The translations under genes and the position numbers were made by a program. Shown in pieces: positions 1 to 12,697 of a DNA stretch of 64,000 bases. The notes beneath the pieces are model-generated. The model was not told the DNA's origin and ran no database searches. It was given only the letters and a program-made list of their open reading frames with translations. The stretch's first letter is position 1. Every line of letters begins with the position of its first letter. Source of the stretch: Echinococcus granulosus (Eukaryota; Platyhelminthes; Cestoda; Cyclophyllidea; Taeniidae); the NCBI RefSeq assembly GCF_000524195.1, contig NW_020170427.1, positions 328,627 to 392,626 on the forward strand, read 5' to 3'.

Positions 1-19
1 ATTCCTATTTTTTCAACAG

Positions 20-193
20 CTGAATATCTCAAAGCTGGATAACAAAGGTGGGCTGCAGTCTATGAGTGTAGGAATTTTAATTTCACGAGAGTCTACTCCG
101 AGTGCTTCGGATCCACACCCATTGATATTCCAATCACCGAATGCTTCAGCTACAGGCATCCAAATGCTCAAGGCGAGAGTTGGCATTGACTAA
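20..193 (+). CDS. Probable last coding exon of an unrecognised gene
   Basis: A pyrimidine-rich tract ends in ACAG and is followed by 57 open codons and a TAA. The encoded tail is Ser/Pro-rich (ISRESTPSASDPHPLIF) and ends LKARVGID. The rest of the gene would lie to the left of the window. An AATAAA lies about 400 bases downstream. I do not recognise the family. The exon call rests only on the acceptor site, the open frame and the protein-like composition; a chance ORF is possible. Confidence 0.4.
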   Translation: MNISKLDNKGGLQSMSVGILISRESTPSASDPHPLIFQSPNASATGIQMLKARVGID

Positions 194-3100
194 CGCTTAA
201 TCACCCAATATGGACTTAATTGGGGCTTTGGGTGGAACAGCCTCACTGTATTTCCACCGACGGATGAACAGAAGGCCATGCTAGGTGTATGGATGGACAG
301 GTGATTTCCTATCTAACTAGACTTTTTTGGCTGCTACAATTGGAAGTTGGCATAAGTCTTACACGACAAATAATTAATGTTCATGAGAAAAAAGTCCAAC
401 ATTGACGAAGTGATATGGCTTAGCATGACGTGACATGCAGTGGTAGAGCTTGGCAAATTCACATCGAATGCTACCTTTACGTGTATATATGTACACACTC
501 ACCCACACTCACACATTCATGGCTTTGGTATTTAAAACAATGGATTTTAAGCAACACCGCATTACACTGCGACCTGACAAACGTGTGAAATAAACTGCGT
601 GGAAAATCTCTGGAACCCCGGCAGTGATGATGGTTGTGTAAACACAATTCTGCTAGGTTTGAAAACCATATTGTCAGTTTTATTAGTCACAGCACTGGCA
701 CGCATCATTAAGGTAGTGGTGCCTCTTTTTTTATTGGCTCATGTCTTGTGAGCCTCCCCTGGATTCAAATCTCTCCTTTCAACTAAGCTCTGCTTGATGG
801 ATTGGCGGGCGTCAGAAGTATATTGCAGTGTCTACTCTCTTGTTGTTACTTATGTCATACTTATGTTGGGCACAATTGCTTTCCCACCGAAACGTACCGA
901 GCTTTCTTATTGTGGCATTAACGTACTATGCTATTTGAATGACGCCCATATTTTCCCGTTCAAGTCCATGCGTCATGCATATGTGACGTATCTAGTACAA
1001 GTAAAATTATTCAGGTTTAATAAAAGAGCGATTTTATTTTCGGTTATTTACCTATAAGTCATAATTATGCATCAAATACATTGATATTTGGGGCAAAATG
1101 GTATTCTCTACAACAGTGACAGATTAAAAAGTGTTAGGCGGTGATAATACGAGCCTCTCAGAAGTATGCAAGTAGAAATATGAGGTGAATTTATGAAGAC
1201 CTTAATGCTCTATGCACTAGGTTAATCCAACTCACATACCCAAATTAGAACGCCAAATCACAACTTCTGATTAGACGTCTCTAATACTTGTATCATGTGG
1301 AATTGCACATGGGGACCCCTAATCTCCTACTACTAAATAGCACTCCATTCTAAGTATTTAACCTAATCCACTAGATTAAAATAGATTGAAGTATTCGTTT
1401 GAAATATTGCTTGGTAACTGCGGAAATAGGTGTACCATGAGGGTGGCCAGCCAATTTGATTGAAGGTATCCGGACACCTGAGAATGGTGGTGCACCTGTC
1501 AGCCCACTTTATCACCGCGAGTAGCTGTCATGTTAAAACCAAAATGGAGAGAGAGCGTTTTTCAGCCTAAAGTGACTATTTGACCATGCGTGGACTGTTT
1601 ATTGCGGAGAAGGCCTCCACAATTGCATGATGACCCTAATAGCACATAACCCACACACACACACACTTAAAATGTCAATCTAAACAATGGTCCACAGTGG
1701 TCGTATACAGGCAGGCGTAAACTGAAACCCCAATAAATCGCTTTCTTGTAACTCGTTCACCAACCTGATTACACGGAGGTCTGAGTGATTTGGCGGAAAC
1801 GGGTGCTTCTCGTTCGCGCTCTTCTGTTACTGGGCCACGGCACATACAAGGCACAGAGGCTTCAACAGATGGATCGGATAAAAGCTTTGTTAACACCAAA
1901 TAATTCATGTAAATAAAGCAACATCCTAATGCTCAGATGCTACGTTTGTTGGTTTTTGTACAAGTAGAAAAACCACTGCCACTCTGTTGCGGCGAGTACC
2001 TCTTTGAAGTCTTTGCTCTCTCTGAATTATTCTTTGGCAGAGGTAGTCATGTAAATTTTCCATGGCTGTCTTTATCGGAAGGCATTTTGAGTGGTTGAAT
2101 TTTTCATGTGAATTGTCCAGTGTGAGAAATAGGCTAACTTTTGCTTCATACGTGGCATAAAGCGGATAAATCAAAGCACAGGTCCTGGGAAGTTACGGGA
2201 ATTCTATTGAGCTTCAGTGACAATAGGCATGATAATAGCCGGAAAGGGTCAGAGTCCAATGTAAAAAAAGATAAAAAGGAGGTTGTATGCAAGTATATCC
2301 CAACAGGTTTAGTTTACTACGTCCTGATGCAATTACCGCACTTCTTATTGCTTTGTCAAAGCTGCATTAATAAGTTTGAATGGGGGCGGGGGGAGGGTAG
2401 AGACTGTCACCTTCGTTCATGAAAGTAAACAAGCAATGGTTATTGTGTGTTTCACAAGCTTGCTTTAACTGTCATGGTGACTGCCACCCTTTGTTTATGA
2501 CAGCCTTATCCATATATTTTATCACTTTGTTCGGGTTGTGATTTGATGTGATGCGATGTGATTAGTACATCAGCACATCGACGGCCTGTACATTCACATA
2601 ACCCGGAGCTTATAACTGATGATTGGCAGTCAGTTAAACGCTCCTGTATGTGTGTACGTACTGGTGTGCTAGTAGATTAATAGACCTGTCAACTAATGAG
2701 ATGCCAGTGGTGTGTTCAGTATCCGTAAGACCACTACGTGTCCGCGATCATAGTCACGCGTCCCCAGTGAACATCACATGCACAATTGCAGCCCTCTTGT
2801 CCGGCTACTATGCACACAGATTAGTGTGGCCGAAGTACAATGAGGGTGACAATTGATTACCCTCTTATAATTATAATAACTCATTCGCTTATGGCGCCAT
2901 CTACATGTAACATCCTGATTTTCTAACTTGATCTTGGCGTCACAAATGTGTGACGCACATTCGAGCAATTTGATGACAAGTGTTAGCAGCCAATAGTGTT
3001 ATAAACAGAGCGTTCAAGCGTAATCCAATAAAGATGTTCTTGCCCTGATGACAGATGCGATTTCTAGTTTTTGGCCAGCCGCCGTGCTGAATCGGTAGGT

Positions 3101-5986
3101 TTGGTAGAACCAGTGTAAGTGTCATTACCAGAACGTTAATAATATCTGCCTGTAAATGTGCTTTTTTGCTCCATTGTAACGGCCTTGGTACCATTTACAT
3201 TTGCGGTTCATTAATACTGGCTGTAGCGGGTTGCGAAGGTTTCATCCGAATCCCTACAGAGTTGGATTGGTTTATTTACTGATAAAATGGCTACTTTGGA
3301 TGCAGTCTTCTAACCATACCTGTAATACAAAAACAATGCCTTACCCTCATTTACTGGTGGCAGAATAACCCTTAGATATCTCAAAATGCGGTTTCGTTAA
3401 AATTCAAGAAGACTGTACCGATACTGCTAATTATGTAACCAGTAGTATACTTAGCACATTAACTATTTAATCAGACTATACCAATGATCATGATTATTTT
3501 AATGTGTTGGTAAGAAGGTTGGATCGCGCTCAAAAGACTTGTGTGAATATTCAAGCCTCGTGGGTGTTAAAATACCATCTCCAATTACAAAATCATCTTT
3601 CTCCTTCTCACCCCCCGAGAAGGATGCATAAAAATTTCTTGTGGCAGAAATGCAATACGCCTGGAAATATACTTGACGTCATTAAAAGGCTAATATGAGC
3701 CCTGCACACAAACACACATTTACATGAGATTATTTTTCAATCTGCTTTGCCTTCAATCCAATGGAGGAGTCGGAAAAATCGCAGTAATTTGTGAAAAAAG
3801 ACGAACTCATGACTTTCGACCACAATGACGTGTGGAATAAAGTGAGAATACGGTGAGAAAAATTCCAACTTGTAAGAATTGTGGTCTAAATGACAGAAAA
3901 AGTGGACTCTTCGAGGCCCCAACAGCGTCTTAGTCAAACTACCGTTGCGAACGCCAGGTGTAATTCCGACATTTTATGGTGTATCCATGGTTTTGGAGGT
4001 GAAAATCAAAATGGGTGAATGTGTTGAACAAAACTTGATGGTGGCCTAGAATTGTATAGGCTTCATTAATGGAAACTGCCCTCACAGGGATTATGACTGG
4101 AAGTAGTACTTAATCTAGAGATTGTGGAATCTTACCAGGTCATAAATTCACTTCGAGTACCTAATGTGGATTGTGTTACTCCTCTTATGCATGATTATGA
4201 GGTCCTCAAAATTTTAATTTCTTGTGAAATTTTCAAGATTTATGAACCGATGATAGTTGGAGAATAGTGAAGTGCCGTAAATTAACACTACCTCAATCAC
4301 AAATTAAAGTCACTGAGAGGAATAAGGCTCTACACCCGTGAAAGCCCTTGAAAAACAGTAAAGACCCATGCAAATAAAAGCCCCCACGTAAATTTTTTTT
4401 ATCATCAAGCACCACAGACAACCCCTAATAGTTGCATGTGGTGTCCATGGCGTCCAAAGAGGGGAATTCTGAAAAACTTACTTAATTATGTATGAAACAT
4501 CGCCTTTTAAATGAAAATTATAAACAATCACACATCTACTGGATAGATCGTTAAAAATACAGTAAACAGTGTTAAACATTGTATTATCTTCAAATTTCAC
4601 GAGATGTTGAATGCATCAAAAGCATACATGCATTTATTTGTGTTGTAAGCGTGAAGATACCTCTAAAAACCAGGGCCTATTAGAAATTTGTATGAAATAA
4701 TCCGCAAATCCGTGTTGTAGATTTAGAACCGGAGCCATTAGTTGTGAACTTATCTGCAAGATATTCCACTTCTAGCTAGAACTAAAGGAGATGTGGCGCA
4801 TCATCCTAAATAAGCGCTTAAAATTCTAAGTGTGTACGGGAAATTTGCCTTTGTGAGTGCGAATTTAAAATAATGGGTGAATTTAATTTAATGGAATGCC
4901 AGATTAGCATTGACGGTAGGTAAACCACGTATACAAGAGGCATCTCCTATTCCTGCGAGATTTTACAGAACCCACGTGACAAATTGGCACCGTTATGGAG
5001 GCGGTTATATTGTAGCCTGTTTACATGTATACTGGTCATGTACTCGCTATTTGATCAAAGTGGGATTGAGAGGTCTTTAAATTATATGTCGGTACTATTG
5101 AAACAAACCGGGTATGTATAAACTACCCTGCAACAAAGTACTCTATGTTGATGCAAAAGGTTTACTACTTAAACTACTCAACCCGCGTAAGACGTACAAT
5201 TCGATGGAAATTCTTTGGCATATGCGCATGCGACTACGGTAGAAATGAAATGATCAGAAGCTACTGCAATTATATCTAATAATGGCAAAATTTAGTCGGC
5301 AATTTGCCACGTTTTTGAAGGATCACACCGCTTTTAATAGCCGAGGATTAAGAAGATACTGGGATTAAGCTTGCCAGTAAAACGCAAAACCGACGCCATA
5401 ATAAGACAACAGATCTGTAGTATGCTAATGTCCAGCATACATTACATCATTGTTCGCTACAAAATTTTTGTGAAAATCCCTTAATGAGGAAACGATTGTT
5501 CTTTTAAGGCAGGTAAAGAGTCGTAAGATATTTAGTGACTACTTTTAGTAATACACCCCAACAAACCGTATAGGACACCGCTTTATAGCAAAATTTTTTT
5601 GTTAGATTAGTATTGTACTCAAAACAAATGACAGAATGGTGCGAAGACCTTCAAACTAATAAGTGTGAAATTTTCAAAATCATCTAATGGCGACCACTTT
5701 TAACTGTGCAGCGCCTGTAAATTTGTGTCAGAATTTGTTATATTTTGAAATGATTGATATAAGGGTTTTTGTACAACCAAGTGAGGATCTGTCATAGCAG
5801 TCCCTTACTGATTAGTTCTATCTGCTTGCGCAGAACAGCACTGATCACGAATTTTTGGGAATCAGCTTTGTTTAAAATTTTTTTTACTATTGTAATGCAG
5901 CAGATAATTGGTATATTCCCGTTTATTATTGCAATTGTAAATAAGCCGATTTTGTTTCAGCCTTTCGATGCATATCAAATGTAAAC
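194..5986. other. Intergenic region, no gene supported
   Basis: This is AT-rich sequence with scattered short ORFs of up to 93 codons that have no splice context and no similarity I recognise. It includes a short (CA)n tract near 1651-1667 and a G-rich patch near 2383-2398. The last part presumably carries the promoter of the transferrin-family gene. I see no TRIM-like element here. Confidence 0.5.
589..594 (+). terminator. Possible polyadenylation signal (AATAAA)
   Basis: This is the first AATAAA after the stop at 191-193. It would serve the gene whose last exon opens the window. The 3' UTR of about 400 bases is plausible but unconfirmed. Confidence 0.25.
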
Positions 5987-8900
5987 ATGCGGGGATTTGT
6001 AGCTGCGTGCATCTTATTTCCATTTTGCATTTTATGGCTTATCACAACAGCCTGTGAGTTTCTGTGTGCCTTACACGGCTACTCAATTAATTTTTGATGT
6101 TTGTTAGGCACTTTTAGGATATTTTTTTCACAATGACTCAATTTCGTGGAATGAATAGGAATCTGAAATGATAATAGTGTTTGTAGCTCGCTTAACAGTA
6201 ACTTGCCCTATTTTTAGGCATTTTCCTCGCTTTTTCTCTTTTAACCAGCCTATTTGGATTCGTGTATGTGCTTCCAAGTAAAGTCAACTTTTGTTAAAAG
6301 CTTAACCTTTAAATTTTACTTGGCAGTTGTAGAAAAGCCTAGACTTAGTCCGCCGTTCCTTTTTTAAAGAATTATGGCTTTGTGTAATTAAGTTATAGAA
6401 GGCGTTTGACTAGGTAAGCCTAACAGTTCAGTGTGAAATTGTCTACCACCTAAACATTTTTACATTTTATCAGAAAATGACTTTGTATTACTACAGTGAT
6501 TATTGTTTTGCGCATTAAATGGATTGTTAATTTAGATGATGTTCGTTGGTGTGTGTTTAAGAAGGCTGAAATACTTAAATGCCTGGCTCTTTCTCGTGCA
6601 ATCTCTCAAACACCAACATTTTCCATCAACTATACCCTCAACTGTGTCACAGGCCTCTCAGAATTCGACTGCATGAAGCTAATAAGCACAGAGAAGGCCG
6701 ACTTAATTACGTTGGATGTTGGTCTTGGCGATATTGCTAGTCAGACATACAGTCTACGACCACTGGCAGTCGAGAATTACAACGCATCTGACCCTACAAG
6801 TGGTCTTTACTACCATTCCAATATAGTGATTCCTATCGGGGAAACTATAGATCCATATACACTTCGACGCAAAGAGGTGTGCTTTTCAGGTAAGTGCAGT
6901 TAACGTTAATAAAATAGAGATGCAATCTTAAAATACCTTTTTCTTCATACAACGTTGAATGTCATTCATTTATTTGTATCCATGGTTTATTTTCCCTTAA
7001 AACGCTCCAGTGAAGCCACTTTATTTGGTTAAAAATTACGAGTAGCCTATTTGAAGCCCACACGTACTGTGTGCCGTATGGTGAGGATCGTGCAGGATTT
7101 ACCTTCAAGTTTGTTAGGCAAAGCTTATGGTTAGATATAGGTGACTAGCATTCGGGCGGCTAGAAGCTGGGCCGTGTTTATCCCCCCACACATCCATGCG
7201 TCCAAAGGGGCAATGTGGTAGTGATGGTCACTACAGCGCCTCGATTGAGATTTAGTACGGCTCATGTGAGGGACGTGCTCTTTTTTGTCATATACAGTTA
7301 CTAATTATTGGAAATTTATATCTGTGAAGAAAGATGCTGAATAATAATAAACAACTGATACTCATCCCTCCTTCGGATAGGAGCGGGAACAGCGGAGAGC
7401 TGGGTCCTTCCCCTGAGTCACCTAATGGGCGATCTCCACGCCATCAACATCACACAGTGCAACAGTGTGGTACAGAATCTCATCCAGTTTCTGGGCGACT
7501 CCTGTATACCTAATGCACTGCAAAGTGCCTTCAACCCCTTCGGGGACAATACACAGGAGATCTGTCGTCTCTGCGCCGATGTAGGAACCCAGGCCTTCTG
7601 TACGTCAAGAGACCGCTTTGCAGAAAATCAGGGGGCTTTGCGATGCCTCCACGAACATCGCAACAACCCCGAGACCCAAAAACGACCTGTGGCGGCGGTG
7701 ATGAGGGCGCAAGAGGTCAATATGGCCATCAGTGATGGTTGGTTTCCAAAGGGACTCTACCAACTCCTCTGCCCAAAGCAACAACTCAGGTGAGGTCTTT
7801 GGATGAAACTGTGTTGACTGAATTAATTCTGATGAAATAGATTAATGAGTGGATTTATTGTGACATTGTGAGATGACTGAAGGCCAATAACATTTTCATC
7901 ATGATTGAAGCCGAACACAGGAGACGAAATACCTGAGTAATACAGTGGATAAGAAGTAAACAGATAAAAAAATGTTTCAAATTCCGCAAAGTTTTAAAGA
8001 TAAGAGTAGACAAGATCTTTACTTAGCTCATCAGTATATGCTTCAATGGCCGCCTCAGGTGAAATTATTGTTGTGTCCTGAGTCTTTCCAAAGTCCCTCA
8101 TAAGCCATACGAGGTAACGTCTTTAGTCATTCCTGAGGTGGTAAGAAGTCGTAGTAGAGTGCTAAACGGCGAATTACTGGCGTAGAGTCATATACTCGTA
8201 ACTCCGAGGGTAGCTTTGCCGTTCCCCTAGATTATTCCTTGTGAAAACAAAATAATGTGATGAAAAAGATTGTCTTCTTTCCAGTGGTCTGTGGACAGCT
8301 CCACTGAGCGAATGGCAGACCTGCAGCTGGGGTCGAATTCCCGCCCGTCTAGTCATGACTTCCTCACGTCGGCTGGACATTCAACCCTTTAAGGACTTCT
8401 TGAGTCTCCTTATAGTCCACTTTCTTACTAACCCGACACCAGGAACGCCGCAATTCAACCTTTTCTCCTCCACCGAGTACGTCGTGCCGGAGCAGAATTG
8501 GGTGCAAAGGAATCTCATGTTCTCCGATTTCACACAGACCCTCTACTTCCCCCCTGAGAACCAAATCACTACATTCTACCAGTGGATTGGTACGTGTATT
8601 CCTCTTCTGGTACTGACGTGTAAAAAAGCTGAGGCTACCAGCATAGTCCGGACGGCATGACACCGAGGAAAAGTACGATTTGCGGGGATTTAAGTTTCAG
8701 CGTAATCAAACGCTCAGTTAAACAAACTATCAAAACATTTCACAGTCCCTCTCTTCTTTAAACCGTGTCCCGTCCCTCTTGGCCAACCTCGCGCGTCGTC
8801 CATCACAACGTAGTCCATGCTGTAAGAAAATATTTGGGAACCAACTGCTCCAGTCATCGAATTCGTATGCAACTGAGATGGTATCTGACCGCACGTCACT

Positions 8901-11900
8901 GATCCCACTTGGCAGTTCCATCCTATTTTGGAACTGTATTGGGGGAAGGAGGAATGTGATTTCCATCACACATATCCATCGCTAGTCGTAAGATCACCAG
9001 TCCAAAGGAAGAGTCATTTAAAAAGGGACGAGATACAAAATAGTTTCGTGAAGATGGAATTTTGCGTTTGTTTTTCCTCGCGACTTCATCCCCACTTCAG
9101 AGCTGTCCAGCCATATCTATCCCGAGCTTATCCAGTTGGTAGATGGCTAAGTAACGAAATTCTTCAGATGGTTTACGGCCGCGGCTAGTGTCACTTTGGT
9201 CGGTAGTAGCATTCCTGCACAATATGGGACTGGGATAGTTTCCCAGGCTAGACATCATTTTCAACCCTTCTGCTAGGAACCGCCACAGATTCTCTCATCC
9301 GACGATTGTGCCTTTCCTCCACCACGTTAAGGTTTAGCATTCAGCAGTGGAAGCCATGGGACTTGTCCTTGCTGTTGTCATAAATTTAGCGCCTTTATTC
9401 CTCCCTGTACCCGTAAGAAGTCATAATGATATGACAGGCGATATACTACTGACACATAGAAGGGCTGAGGCTACCAACGTGGCCACGGAGCAGGAGTCCC
9501 ATCTGCAGATACCGGCGAGAAGATGAGGTGCTTGCGCGCCCCAAGCTTCAAGTGTCTTGACACCCAAACATATCCCAAAGCAGTATCTTCTCATCACAAG
9601 CAATTTAATTGTCTTCTGTTTGTTTTTAGATCCAACTTTCCTGGCCGCCAAAGAGGTGTTGAATCAGTGTCCCCTTCCCACAATCCGCTGGTGCGTGGTA
9701 GACTACTGGGAGATGGAGAAGTGTGAGCGAATGAGCAGTGCATTTGCTGCGAAGGGCATAAAACCGGATCTGACGTGCATCCACGAGGGGACCACCATTG
9801 ACTGTATGCGTCGCACGCGAGATGGTTTTGTGGACATGATGAGCGTTGAAGCGGGTGATTTGTACACGGCTGGGAGCCAATTCAACCTCGTACCCATTGT
9901 CAATGAGTAAGACTACTATACTAATCTATTTTGAGGCGCCTAGGAACTACGGTATCGGACCGTTTTACTATGCTGTTGCGGTGGTTAGAAAAGTGAATCC
10001 AGACATACTCATCTCCAACTGGAAGTTCCGGCGGACCTGCCAAAGTGGAGTTGGACGAGCTACAGGATGGATAATTCCCCTTAATTTGATTCTGGAAACT
10101 GCCCAAGTTCGAGTCTATGGGGAACACCTGATTTTTGCATTAAGTAGGTCCAAAAATCTTCATCATATTTTTTTTACAATTCAGCTCAACGAATCCATGT
10201 TTTAGGTATTAAATTCCATTAATCAGCAATCAGAGCTCTGAAATATCCGTCATTTCCCCCCATCTCATTGCTAACTAAAATAAAAACATTAAATCCTCAG
10301 TTGTTTACGTATTTTGCCGACTGTTAATCTGTCTTAGGGCAAATGACTACCTTTCATACCCTTGTTCATTTGCTGGGAAAAAGTCTCATGTTCTTGTAGC
10401 GACCCTTCATCGCATTTAGATGTTGCCATTCTTTAAAATGTCGTGATCTAGAAAATGACGGATATCAGGTTCACCCGTACTATCGTTATGAAAATTGTCT
10501 CCCAAAGAATGCGATTTAGATTACAAACTCACCTCTGCAACATCCCCGGTTGCTGGACTGATGTTATATTTTTTAGGCGAGCTAGTGAGCCAGGCCTGCA
10601 TCCCTGGGGTACAAAACCAAGCCTTCAACCCGAGTGGAAAGATTCCACTCAATCTCTGCGAACTGTGCATGAGTGGTGGAAATGACCGATGTCAACGGGA
10701 CAATCGGGAACTCTACTTCGGTGAGGACGGAGCTTTTCGGTGTCTCACCGAGGCCGGTCAGATCGCTTTCACGCGGCACACCACAGTCCAGGCTAACACT
10801 GCTAATAGGTCAGTCACCTCTTCTTCCTAGCAGAGGCCTTGGCCAATTGTTGTGTTTTATTACGTATTTCAAATACGCCTATCAGATAGAGTTTAACTAA
10901 AGTTCAAGTAAGGGATGTCGCTTGTCCCTGAAGCAAGTTTTCGTTCTTCTTCCTGTTTCATGGTGGTAAAATGTATTTCAAATCATCCCACTCCCATGAT
11001 GTGAGCCACTATCGTAAGCATTACATCCGTTTAGTTTTTAGTCTACATAAGGGAAATGTCGTTAAATTTTGCTACTGTCACCTATTGACATTTGACACTG
11101 GTTTCTCAATGCTTAAAATAAAAGACTAGTAATGACGACGAGATTATTCTCCACTTCAGCACTCATTTGTTTCACCTAACCCTGCGACAAATCTGCCTCA
11201 TGTTCCCATTGCCTCAGGCAAACTACTTAATTCCACATTCCAATGCTAAAAAAAGGCTACTTCCAAAAGCCTCTTAATCAAATGGTGCGGGTCGCAAAGT
11301 CGATTTACAAACATGGATAATATGTAAAACAATAATTTGTCGCATGAAATTTGATGAAATATTGCCTTGGCTAAAAGTGATCGAATTCTATTCGCTTAAA
11401 TTTAGGAAGAGTATTTCTGTAACCTTTAATGATATGAACTGGTCATCTTTCATTTGCTGCTTTAAAAATCGCAAAATTAATTTTTTTAAACCCTTTCCAC
11501 AATTGTTAGCCTTTTTTCATCTTACTGGTTGGCTTAAAAACAGTCGCAGAACGGAACTTAGGTTCCAAGAGAGCTGCCAGAAACTATGCGGTACCCAACT
11601 CGATGCTATCAAAGATTGAAATTAGTACATTCCGAAAATTTTATGGAATTTGTTTAAAACCTTAGGAGACTAAAATAAAGAAATATTGAATGATCCAGAC
11701 TTTAAGTGGTTTGCCATCCAGCCTACCTTCGCTGTTCTTCGTACAATCTTCTGGTCCACGCAATTCAATGTGCTTCAAATTGTCACTGCTGTAAGGATCC
11801 AACCCGTTTACTCACAAATATTTTTTTGCTCCATTATTCTTGATAATCCTAGATTGTTTCTTACCAGTATGAAAGACATCTTATCATATGGTTAAACAGG

Positions 11901-12697
11901 AACCCCGATTACTGGGCCCGAAACTTACGCGAGGACGACTTTGAATTGTTGTGTCCGGACGGGCGTCGACAGAACGTCCGGGATTGGCACAACTGCCACT
12001 TAGGCAAGGTGCCCGCCAACACCATCATCACGGCGCCGCACAAGACGGAGAATGAACGTCTCAACATGTGGCGCTTACTGCAGTACGGACAAGTGTACTA
12101 TGGTAATGACTGGTAGGTCTCTAGGTAAACTAAGATTGTTAGTTAATCTAAGACCTTGTCATATAATATATTTGGAGGATATTTCGGAAAAGTGCTGCGC
12201 TGGTCGCGCAGAAGGGCTGGGAGGGTACTGGCATTGCTTCCGACCATACTGTCTAGCGGAAGTACAAAAGCGGAGCCTTAAGCGCCCGCGTAAACAAAAC
12301 CAAGAGTTCAACTAACAAACCTAATATTATGACGGGGCTAATCAAACGTACAGGAAACACTTTGTGAATATTAGTCAAGATGCAAGAATTATCCGCAATT
12401 ACTGGATAACCTTTATGCAAATCGGTGTTAACATCAGATGGCTGTCATACACTTGGTTTAAGAGCTCCGTGCTATTTCCATTTGTAGGAATCCGATATTC
12501 CGGATGTTCGACTCGGGATTCGGTCACCGAGATCTAATATTAGCGATTTGACTGAGAGTTTGACACTGATTCCATGGGCAGACCAGAATTACACGCAGTG
12601 GTTGGGAGCAGAGTTCCTGCGACTCGTTCAGGTCCTCAAAGATGCAGGAACCTACGGTGAATTGGGCATCTACCAACCTCTGAATGGAACTGCTTGA
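5987..12697 (+). CDS. Transferrin-family protein (two lobes), last exon frame-broken
   Basis: Exons in phase: 5987-6053, 6536-6889, 7381-7789, 8285-8589, 9630-9906, 9944-10143, 10577-10808, 11900-12112, 12488-12697; about 755 codons, the usual length for a bilobal transferrin. Exon 1 is a signal peptide (MRGFVAACILFPFCILWL). Lobe 1 starts at VRWCVF, lobe 2 at TIRWCVVDYWEMEKC. Family blocks include ITLDVG and GLYQLLCP in lobe 1, and CQSGVGRATGWIIP, DDFELLCPDG and FRMFDSG in lobe 2. Transferrins are secreted or surface iron carriers; several ligand residues are changed here (see findings), so iron binding is doubtful. In exon 9 the phase-consistent frame runs through FRMFDSGFGHRDLIL and then hits TGA at 12549; homology continues one frame over (DLTESLTLIPWADQNY) to a stop at 12695. 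Intron 4 carries a TRIM-like copy and intron 8 a solo LTR. The family call is strong; function is uncertain. Confidence 0.85.
8605..9520 (-). mobile_element. TRIM-like LTR element, copy A (degraded)
   Basis: Copy A lies in intron 4 of the transferrin-family gene. The left repeat (about 8605-8744) has the family landmarks AGCTGAGGCTACCAGCAT and CAGTTAAACAAACTATC. The right repeat remnant is near 9410-9520 (GAAGGGCTGAGGCTACCA). The interior has the shared blocks CATCACAACGTAGTCCATGC and CCAACTGCTCCAGTCATCGA. Its ends are eroded, so limits are good to about 20 bases. Several 60-90 codon ORFs in it are not consistently shared by other copies. Confidence 0.75.
12195..12330 (-). mobile_element. Solo LTR of the TRIM-like family
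   Basis: This matches only the terminal-repeat part of the family, with the blocks GAAGGGCTGGGAGGGTACTG, GCGGAAGTACAAAAGCGGAG and GAGTTCAACTAACAAAC in the same order. No interior sequence is attached on either side. It lies in intron 8 of the transferrin-family gene. A single repeat without interior is what LTR-LTR recombination leaves. Confidence 0.65.

Noticed and set aside
8605..9520. Reading the repeat family as SINEs or MITEs
   Set aside because: Repeats at the ends are direct, not inverted, which excludes a MITE. There is no A-rich tail or Pol III box, and LTR-style primer-site and purine-tract candidates fit the minus orientation.
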